Below, one piece after another: positions 1 to 5,386 of a stretch of 6,727 nucleotides of DNA. The DNA is from an uncultured Coriobacteriaceae bacterium. Lineage in GTDB: Bacteria; Actinomycetota; Coriobacteriia; Coriobacteriales; Eggerthellaceae. The translations under genes and the position numbers were made by a program. The DNA lies in assembly GCA_946623915.1 (NCBI GenBank), contig CAMORQ010000107.1, positions 1 through 6,727 on the forward strand, given 5' to 3'. How positions within the stretch are numbered: position 1 is the first letter of the stretch; each line of letters starts with the position of its first letter. The notes under the pieces were generated by a model. It was not told the DNA's origin. It searched no databases and saw only the letters and a list, made by a program, of their open reading frames with translations.

Positions 1-55
1 GAAAGACGGCGCGTCGCGCCGTCGCATGGAGCAGGGGGCTGAACAGTTCGTCTTA
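1..55 (-). pseudogene. In-frame GT2 remnant beyond the premature TAA
   Basis: Reading on in the same minus-strand frame past the TAA (complement of tta at 53-55) gives DELFSPLLHATARRAVF with no further stop to position 1. Joined to the preceding MPGILH, this matches the GT2 consensus of the type GILH-E-D-x-x-F, with the stop sitting at the expected glutamate. A GAA-to-TAA change (one base, G to T on the coding strand) explains it most simply. The gene therefore originally ran off the left edge of the window and is best treated as a nonsense-disrupted pseudogene spanning 1-625. No in-frame ATG restart is visible between the stop and the edge. A sequencing or assembly error at this one base is the main alternative. 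Confidence 0.75.
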
Positions 56-625
56 GTGCAGAATGCCAGGCATGAACCGCAAGCCGGCGCTTTCGAGCAT
101 CTGCCGGGAGATAAGATGGAAGCAGGCCGAGCAACAGTACTGTTCTATTTCCTGATAGCGGCTGAACAGCTCGGGTCCAGTGTGAACCCCTTCGATGCTG
201 TCGCGCTCTTCGTAGAACGTCAGAGGGCGCAAACGCGCCATTTCGTCGTTTTCGTAAAACGCTTTGCCGGTGAAATCGACCAAATCGGCTCCGAATGCAT
301 CGGCTGCGCCCAGCAACCTTTCCAGCGCATCGTCTGCCAAGTAGTCATCGGAGTCCAGAAACATCACGAAATCGCCCCGTGCCGCGTCCAGGCCGCTGTT
401 GCGCGCCGCGGAAAGGCCGCCGTTTTCAGCGCGCTCGACGAACACGAAGCGCTTGTCTTCGCCCGCCGTTTCGCGCGCCGCGGCCAACGTATTGTCGGTG
501 GATACATCGTCGACGCAGATGGCCTCCCAGCCATCGAATGTTTGGCGCACGAGCGACTCTAGGCATTCGCCTACATAGTCCTCCACGTTGTAAAGCGGTA
601 CGATTACCGTTATGCGTGGGGTCAT
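53..625 (-). CDS. Truncated family 2 glycosyltransferase (190 aa, premature stop)
   Basis: GT2 (GT-A fold) glycosyltransferase that would transfer a sugar from a nucleotide-sugar donor onto a growing surface glycan at the inner face of the membrane. The nucleotide-binding start IVPLYNVEDY lies at residues 8-17, CVDDVSTDNT at 37-46, GGLSAARNSG at 69-78 and the metal-binding DSDD at 91-94. The region around 160-190 (LISRQMLESAGLRFMPGILH) is the usual lead-in to the conserved E-D motif, but a TAA codon falls exactly there. At 190 residues it is far shorter than the roughly 300-350 usual for such enzymes, and downstream sequence still reads as GT2 in the same frame. The start ATG (623-625) overlaps the stop of the upstream fusion gene as ATGA and has a purine-rich GAGGGAGAG before it, so translation is probably coupled. 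Family is confident; the truncated product is probably inactive. Donor and acceptor cannot be told. Confidence 0.85.
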   Translation of the reverse strand: MTPRITVIVPLYNVEDYVGECLESLVRQTFDGWEAICVDDVSTDNTLAAARETAGEDKRFVFVERAENGGLSAARNSGLDAARGDFVMFLDSDDYLADDALERLLGAADAFGADLVDFTGKAFYENDEMARLRPLTFYEERDSIEGVHTGPELFSRYQEIEQYCCSACFHLISRQMLESAGLRFMPGILH

Positions 626-3600
626 GGGCGCTCTCCCTCAAACGCTTGACGGAACACATCTTCACAGGAGTGGTCGGTCTCGAAGGCCAGGTAGACGTCC
701 TTGAATGCGGCGTAGGCGTCGGCCCACTTGGCCTTCGTTGCATCCAGGTTGCGCAACGCGTCGATCACTTCGTCGGTGGTTCGCAAAAGCGGTCCGGGCG
801 TCTCGCGCTCGAAATCGAAGTAGAACCCGCGCAGGTCGTCGCGGTATTCTTCGAGGTCGTACGTGAAGAACAGCATGGGTCTGTCCAGCAAGGCGTAGTC
901 GAACATCACCGACGAGTAGTCGGTGACCAGGACGTCGGCAGCCAGTAGCAAGTCGTCGATCCGCGGTTCGTAGGTAAGGTCGCGTACCGTGGTGCCCATG
1001 CGTTCGCGCATCGTGAACCCGGGAAGCGAAAGATTGTGACGGCGCAGCGCGAATTCCCAACCATCGCCCAGCTCGTCGCTCATGCGGGCAAGGTCGAGAT
1101 GCAGATCGAACCGGCGCCCGATGCGCCACGTGGGGGCGTAGAGGACGAGTTTCTTGGAAGGGTCCAATCCCAAACGCCGCTTGCAAGCCGCTTGCTGTTC
1201 GGGCGTGTCCCTCGCAATCAGCTCGTCGGTGCGCGGATACCCGCTGTTCAGGAATCCACCTTCGTAGCCGTAGGCGCTGCGCGCGTATCCTTCGGTTTGG
1301 ATGTTCTGCACGGTGATGTAGTCCCACTGCCGCGTGCGCTCGATGTATTCGGCTCGGCGTTCTTCGGTGGGAGCCCAGGTTTCCACGTCCAGGCCAACAT
1401 GCTTGAGCGGTGTTCCGTGCATGGTCTGCAGCACGGTTTGGCCGGCGCGCTTCACGTACGTGCCAGGCAAGTCGGTGTTGGTCACCAGGTACTGCGCACG
1501 CGCAACGGACCAGAAGTAGGGCAAGGTGTCAGGCACAACGCTGCGAGCCCCTTTGCCACCGGGAATGCGCGAATCGTGTAGGATCCAGGTTAGACGGTAG
1601 TCGCGGTGGTGCTTTTCCATGTGGCGGTAGAGCGCACCGGGATTGCAATCAGTAGAGCCGGCGAAGTACGACTCGAACACCACAAGACGCTTCTTAACGG
1701 GCAGTTTTCGCATCAGCGGGTAGGCCACGTACTGGATCATGCGGCGTTCCAGTTCGGTGCGTTCGTAGAACTTGCGGATACGGTGGACGCGCATGATGGC
1801 GGAAGGGTAGCGGCGGTCGAAGTGGTAGCGGTAGCCGCCTTTCTGCACGCGGGTCAAAGCGTCGCGCGCGTCTTCGGCGCAGTAGAGCGGCCAGCGCAGA
1901 TGCTTGCCGTTTGCGGCTATCCCTTCGACGAACACATCGTAGTTGTCGTCGCGGATGGATCCCACGCATCCTTCGTCGGCGAAATCGATGACGGCGTACG
2001 TGCCGGTATCGTCGTGCGCGAGCGGCATGCGTGCTTCCGCACGGAACAAACGCCCGCGGAAAGCGACGGCGCTCACGCTGTCTGCAAGCGACGGCGGCAC
2101 GTCCACGTCCATGCGCAGCTTCCACCCCTTCTGGGTGCAGCGCATGCACACCGCCCCAGGTTCCATGCGGCTGATGCGCAACACGCCGTCACGTTGCTCT
2201 ATGGCGCGCCAAAGCTCTTCTGGCTCGCTTTCGTCCACCGCGCGGTAGAAATAGCGGGGGGTGGGTCCGAAATAGCAGTTCTGCACGGCAAGTTTGTCGC
2301 CGTCTACGTTGGGGTTGAATTCCTTGACGGTGCCGTTGGCGCATGCCAGATGGAACACGCCGTCCTCGTCAAGCGCGATGTCGTCGACGGCTGACGGGTT
2401 GTCGCTTACGACCACCTTCATCGTGCGCCGGTAGTCGTATTCGACGTGCACAAGGCGTCCGTCCACGAGTGCGGGCATCGGTTTGGCGCCCCCGCGCGAT
2501 TCGGGGTGCGCCAGCTGCACGGGGTCGCACACCAACCCGTCGTTTTCCACATGCAATTCCACGCGATAGGCCCCTGCTGACAAAGACGTCAAGGGCTCCT
2601 GACCTAGTGTTAGGCGCCACCGGCGGGCGCGTTGGTTCTTCACGAGCACCGCGCGGTAGTCTTTGCTCACTTCTATCTTGCGCTTCTTGCGCACGCGCTG
2701 CTTTGCGCAGTCGAAGGTTGCCGCAACGTTGCCCTGCATATCCACCAGGTAAGCGGCGAGTTTCACATGCTTGAAATCCGTGCGCTTCATGTTCACGCGG
2801 ATGTCGAGGACCAGCCCGCTTTCGTCCAGTTGCGCTTGCCTCACGCGTGTGCGCAAGCCAGTCGCGCGCAGTTCTTCGGTCATGTCGCACAGCTCGTCGG
2901 TCACGCCTTCCAAGGGGAACTTCCCGATGAACCTGTCGCCGACTTTGCGCACCTTTAGCGTGTCGTAGCCGCGGTTTTGATACTTACGCACGGCTTTCAG
3001 GCCTTCAATGTCCCCTTGGGAAACGTAGTGCAGCTTCAAGCGCTCTATGGCACGGGCTTTCGCCAGGGCGCGTTCGTCGAGCCGATTCAGATACTCGCGC
3101 AGCGTGCTGCACACTTCTTCAGTGAATTCGTCTTCGGCGTTGTCGACTTTGTCCAGGTACAGTGGGAAGTCGATGTCGAGCAGTTTGCGGTCCTTGGCCA
3201 GATGGAGATCGCGGTCTTCCACATGTTCGTCGAAGAACGCATCGTTGCTGCGTATGGCCTTCATCCTGTCGCGGAAGTTGTCGAGCGAACTCTGATTCTG
3301 CGTGATCGATTTGCTCGAGCCGTCGCGGAAGCGCCAGTGGTAGATGATGCCGTCTATGCGAGCGACCTTCTTCGCTTTGAAGTGCAGGGGCAGTGTGGTA
3401 GGGATGTCTTCATAGAGCATTCCCTCGGCCCAGGTGGTGTTCTCGCGTTCGTAGAAGCTGCGACGGTAGATCTTGTTCCACGCAGTGGAGTCGTAGACCA
3501 GCTGCGGGTGCGTCGAAACGTGCCCCGCCTCCCAGTCGCCTGCAAGCGCTTTGCGGTGTAGGGAATCGGACCAGCGTTTCTTGGTGTTGAAACGGTCTGC

Positions 3601-4191
3601 GTCGCCGATGACAATGTCGGCATCGTGGGTCTGCGCCGCATCGACCATGCGCTCGAGCGCGTCGACTTCGACGATGTCGTCGGAGTCGGGGAAGAACAAG
3701 AACTCGCCCGTCGCCAGGCGCGCCCCCCAGTTGCGCGCATGTCCAAGCCCTTGGTTTTCGATGCGATGGTAAGCGATGTTGTCGTATTCGCGTGCATACT
3801 CCTGTGCGATGTCGCCGCTCGAATCGGTCGATCCGTCGTCGACGATGATGATTTCGATGTTTTCAAGGGTTTGCCCTACCAGCGAGTCCAAGCATTCGGG
3901 CAGGTCGTCTTCGACGTTGTACGTGGGTACGATTACGCTGACCAGCGGGGTTTTCGCGTGCTTGGCACTACTCCCGGCATCGCGGCCTGCTGCGTCGTCG
4001 GCAATGCTTGCCGCAAAGCCGTCCGCGTCGCCCGCGGCGACATCCGTCTTGCTGCTTGCCTCGTCTTCGGTTTCGCATTCAGCTATGCCGACAGCGTTTT
4101 CTTTTGCACTGTCTGCCGGCGAGGCGGCCGCGTCGTTTGCGGCGTCGTCTGCTTCCTCAACAGCATGTTTCGCTGTCGGATCGACGTCCAT
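622..4191 (-). CDS. GT2 / CDP-glycerol glycerophosphotransferase (TagB/TagF-type) fusion, 1189 aa
   Basis: Probable bifunctional enzyme of teichoic-acid-like polymer synthesis at the cytoplasmic membrane face. Residues 1-80 form an Ala/Asp/Glu-rich, probably disordered tail. A GT2 domain covers about 82-310: VSVIVPTYNVEDDL (84-97), IIVDDGSTD (115-123), DSDD (169-172), EGMLYED (256-262). About 310-400 is charged and probably helical. About 405-810 has no motif I recognise and looks beta-rich. A TagB/TagF-like domain spans about 820-1185: HGTPLK (925-930), YAPTWR (1018-1023), RRH (1050-1052), VTDYSSVMFDYA (1089-1100). H925 and H1052 match the two histidines this family uses. From family knowledge it moves glycerol phosphate, or a related polyol phosphate, from a CDP-activated donor; the exact donor and chain length cannot be read here. 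The start ATG at 4189-4191 has GGAGGG 6 nt upstream and no other Met occurs before residue 182. It heads a two-gene operon, overlapping the next gene by 4 bp. Confidence 0.9.
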   Translation of the reverse strand: MDVDPTAKHAVEEADDAANDAAASPADSAKENAVGIAECETEDEASSKTDVAAGDADGFAASIADDAAGRDAGSSAKHAKTPLVSVIVPTYNVEDDLPECLDSLVGQTLENIEIIIVDDGSTDSSGDIAQEYAREYDNIAYHRIENQGLGHARNWGARLATGEFLFFPDSDDIVEVDALERMVDAAQTHDADIVIGDADRFNTKKRWSDSLHRKALAGDWEAGHVSTHPQLVYDSTAWNKIYRRSFYERENTTWAEGMLYEDIPTTLPLHFKAKKVARIDGIIYHWRFRDGSSKSITQNQSSLDNFRDRMKAIRSNDAFFDEHVEDRDLHLAKDRKLLDIDFPLYLDKVDNAEDEFTEEVCSTLREYLNRLDERALAKARAIERLKLHYVSQGDIEGLKAVRKYQNRGYDTLKVRKVGDRFIGKFPLEGVTDELCDMTEELRATGLRTRVRQAQLDESGLVLDIRVNMKRTDFKHVKLAAYLVDMQGNVAATFDCAKQRVRKKRKIEVSKDYRAVLVKNQRARRWRLTLGQEPLTSLSAGAYRVELHVENDGLVCDPVQLAHPESRGGAKPMPALVDGRLVHVEYDYRRTMKVVVSDNPSAVDDIALDEDGVFHLACANGTVKEFNPNVDGDKLAVQNCYFGPTPRYFYRAVDESEPEELWRAIEQRDGVLRISRMEPGAVCMRCTQKGWKLRMDVDVPPSLADSVSAVAFRGRLFRAEARMPLAHDDTGTYAVIDFADEGCVGSIRDDNYDVFVEGIAANGKHLRWPLYCAEDARDALTRVQKGGYRYHFDRRYPSAIMRVHRIRKFYERTELERRMIQYVAYPLMRKLPVKKRLVVFESYFAGSTDCNPGALYRHMEKHHRDYRLTWILHDSRIPGGKGARSVVPDTLPYFWSVARAQYLVTNTDLPGTYVKRAGQTVLQTMHGTPLKHVGLDVETWAPTEERRAEYIERTRQWDYITVQNIQTEGYARSAYGYEGGFLNSGYPRTDELIARDTPEQQAACKRRLGLDPSKKLVLYAPTWRIGRRFDLHLDLARMSDELGDGWEFALRRHNLSLPGFTMRERMGTTVRDLTYEPRIDDLLLAADVLVTDYSSVMFDYALLDRPMLFFTYDLEEYRDDLRGFYFDFERETPGPLLRTTDEVIDALRNLDATKAKWADAYAAFKDVYLAFETDHSCEDVFRQAFEGERP
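631..639 (-). promoter_or_regulatory. Ribosome binding site for the truncated GT2
   Basis: The complement of 631-639 reads GAGGGAGAG and lies 5 nt before the ATG at 623-625, inside the last codons of the upstream fusion gene. Together with the ATGA start/stop overlap at 622-625 it fixes the start of the GT2 gene. Confidence 0.6.
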
Positions 4192-4197
4192 TTGGTT

Positions 4198-4203
4198 CCC
4201 TCC
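4198..4203 (-). promoter_or_regulatory. Strong ribosome binding site of the GT2-TagF fusion
   Basis: The complement of 4198-4203 is GGAGGG, 6 nt before the ATG at 4189-4191. This supports translation of the unusual acidic N-terminal tail instead of a later start near the GT2 domain. Confidence 0.75.
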
Positions 4204-4208
4204 GGTGG

Positions 4209-4237
4209 TTGTTATTCATTCACTCCATTATTATATG
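4209..4237 (+). promoter_or_regulatory. Candidate promoter for the plus-strand GT2 gene
   Basis: TTGTTA (4209-4214) and TATATG (4232-4237) are separated by 17 nt, each matching four of six consensus bases. Transcription would start near 4244, with a leader of about 63 nt. The element lies on top of the minus-strand -10 candidate, so the two promoters would compete for polymerase. Weaker evidence than for the minus-strand -10. Confidence 0.35.
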
Positions 4238-4258
4238 AGAACATGGCGGGGTTTTCCC
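4230..4258 (-). promoter_or_regulatory. Candidate promoter for the minus-strand fusion operon
   Basis: The complement of 4230-4235 is a perfect -10 hexamer, TATAAT, in the only AT-rich stretch of the intergenic gap. No good -35 sits 16-19 nt upstream (at 17 nt it reads GGGAAA), and there is no TGn extension, so an activator or a weak -35 may be involved. Transcription would start near 4223, giving a leader of about 30 nt that contains the GGAGGG ribosome binding site. Inferred from sequence only. Confidence 0.5.
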
Positions 4259-4289
4259 TGCTGGAATGAACCGGATTGCATGTTCCCGA

Positions 4290-4296
4290 AAGAAGG
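4290..4296 (+). promoter_or_regulatory. Ribosome binding site deciding the start of the plus-strand GT2
   Basis: AAGAAGG ends 10 nt before the ATG at 4307-4309. Two earlier in-frame ATGs (4235 and 4280) have no comparable purine-rich site, and the GT2 homology begins directly after 4307, so 4307 is preferred. Confidence 0.5.
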
Positions 4297-4306
4297 TCGG
4301 TCACCC

Positions 4307-5386
4307 ATGTCGCCAACCATATCGCTCGTCGTCCCTTGCTACAACGTGGAAGCTTACGTCGAAGAAAGCCTGCGTACGGCTATGAACCAGACCTTCGACG
4401 ACATCGAGATAATCTGCGTCAACGACGGTGCGACCGATTCGACGCCCGACATCCTACGCCGTCTAGCGGCCGAGGATGCTCGCATTCGCATCATCGACAA
4501 ACCCAACACGGGCTACGGCAACTCCATGAACATCGGCTTTGATGCGGCGGTGGGGGACTACTTGGCCATTTTCGAACCCGACGACCTGATGGAGCCCGAG
4601 ATGCTCGAGGTGCTTCACCACATCGCCCTGGATACCGGTGCTGACGTGGTGAAAAGCAACTACTATTACTACTATTCGAAGCCCGAGCCGCGCGATGTGT
4701 TTTGCGACCAGCTGCGTCCCGAAGAATGCAATCACGTGTTCCGTCCGCTCGACGAGACGCGCATCTTCTTCGTGCAGCCTTCCATTTGGTCGATGATCTA
4801 CCGGACCGACTTCATCCGCAACAACAACATCCGGTTCAACGAAACGCCGGGAGCGTCATATCAGGACGCGTCGTTCAATTTCGAGGTGTGGTTGCGTGCC
4901 GAACGCGTCTACCTGGTTCATGATGCGCTCATCCACTACCGGCAGGACAACGAAGCGTCTTCGGTGAACAACCCCGGCAAGGTGTTCTGCGTATGCGATG
5001 AATACGAACGTATCTACGCCACAATCGATGCGCTTGGCGATCCGGAGCTCGAGCGGCGTCTGCGTGTGATGCTTTCTCCGCGCAAGATGAGCACGTATTA
5101 TTGGAACTACAAGCGCCTCGCACCTGATTTGGGTCTGCAGTTCCTCTATCGTGTGCAAGAGGAGTACCGCGAACACGAAGCACGCGGCGAAATCGATTGG
5201 GAGAACTTCCCGGAAACGCGCCCAGAGCTGAAGGAGTTGGCGCGCATGGTCATAGACGACCCGCTGCTCTACCACCTGACGCACACCGACGACTCCACTG
5301 AGTCGAATGCCTGGCGCACGCTCAAGCGCTATTACCGGGCAGGTGGCCTGCCGTACGTGTTGAAGCTCATTCGCTGGAAGCTGTAG
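4307..5386 (+). CDS. Family 2 glycosyltransferase (359 aa), GYG/EPDD subfamily
   Basis: Complete GT2 glycosyltransferase, predicted cytoplasmic or membrane-associated, acting on a surface glycan. It opens with ISLVVPCYNVEAYV (residues 5-18), then ICVNDGATD (36-44). In place of the usual GLSxARNxG it has NTGYGNSMNIGFD (67-79), and in place of DSDD it has EPDD (90-93), both features of a distinct GT2 group I have seen described from Gram-positive glycan loci. The acceptor-side segment is IWSMIYRTDFI (160-170) followed by ETPGASYQDASF (179-190), where Q-D occupies the E-D motif position. A run of five tyrosines lies at 119-123. The C-terminal 130 residues are helical and charged, with no transmembrane segment. 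The length is normal for the family. The gene is divergent from the GT2-TagF fusion and its 3' end overlaps the membrane-protein gene by 20 bp, so it is its own transcription unit. Family is certain; donor and acceptor are unknown. Confidence 0.9.
   Translation: MSPTISLVVPCYNVEAYVEESLRTAMNQTFDDIEIICVNDGATDSTPDILRRLAAEDARIRIIDKPNTGYGNSMNIGFDAAVGDYLAIFEPDDLMEPEMLEVLHHIALDTGADVVKSNYYYYYSKPEPRDVFCDQLRPEECNHVFRPLDETRIFFVQPSIWSMIYRTDFIRNNNIRFNETPGASYQDASFNFEVWLRAERVYLVHDALIHYRQDNEASSVNNPGKVFCVCDEYERIYATIDALGDPELERRLRVMLSPRKMSTYYWNYKRLAPDLGLQFLYRVQEEYREHEARGEIDWENFPETRPELKELARMVIDDPLLYHLTHTDDSTESNAWRTLKRYYRAGGLPYVLKLIRWKL

Noticed and set aside
494..508. VDDVSTD instead of VDDGSTD in the truncated GT2 as a second damaging mutation
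   Set aside because: The position after VDD varies in functional GT2 enzymes, so Val there is not evidence of decay.
26..562. Plus-strand open frame of 178 codons opposite the truncated GT2
   Set aside because: It lies antisense to a clear GT2 reading frame, has no recognisable motif or ribosome binding site, and is the kind of shadow frame expected in GC-rich coding DNA.
1606..2394. Plus-strand open frame of 262 codons (and similar ones at 295-948, 2977-3561 and 3625-4269)
   Set aside because: All are antisense to the 1189-residue fusion, whose protein is supported by motifs at both ends; compositions rich in His, Val, Arg and Ala are typical of shadow frames.
4201..4275. TCCGGT (4201-4206) and ACCGGA (4270-4275) inverted repeat flanking the intergenic gap, as an operator
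   Set aside because: Six base pairs separated by more than 60 nt are easily chance in GC-rich DNA; nothing else supports an operator.
3776..4306. Upstream extension of the plus-strand GT2 by 177 codons
   Set aside because: The extension is antisense to the fusion's N-terminal part, is Ser/Ala-rich without motifs, and GT2 homology starts only after the ATG at 4307, which has its own ribosome binding site.
4658..4678. Tandem TAC/TAT codons (five tyrosines) as a slippage-prone repeat
   Set aside because: The codons alternate irregularly, the frame is intact, and hydrophobic aromatic clusters occur at this position in GT2 enzymes.
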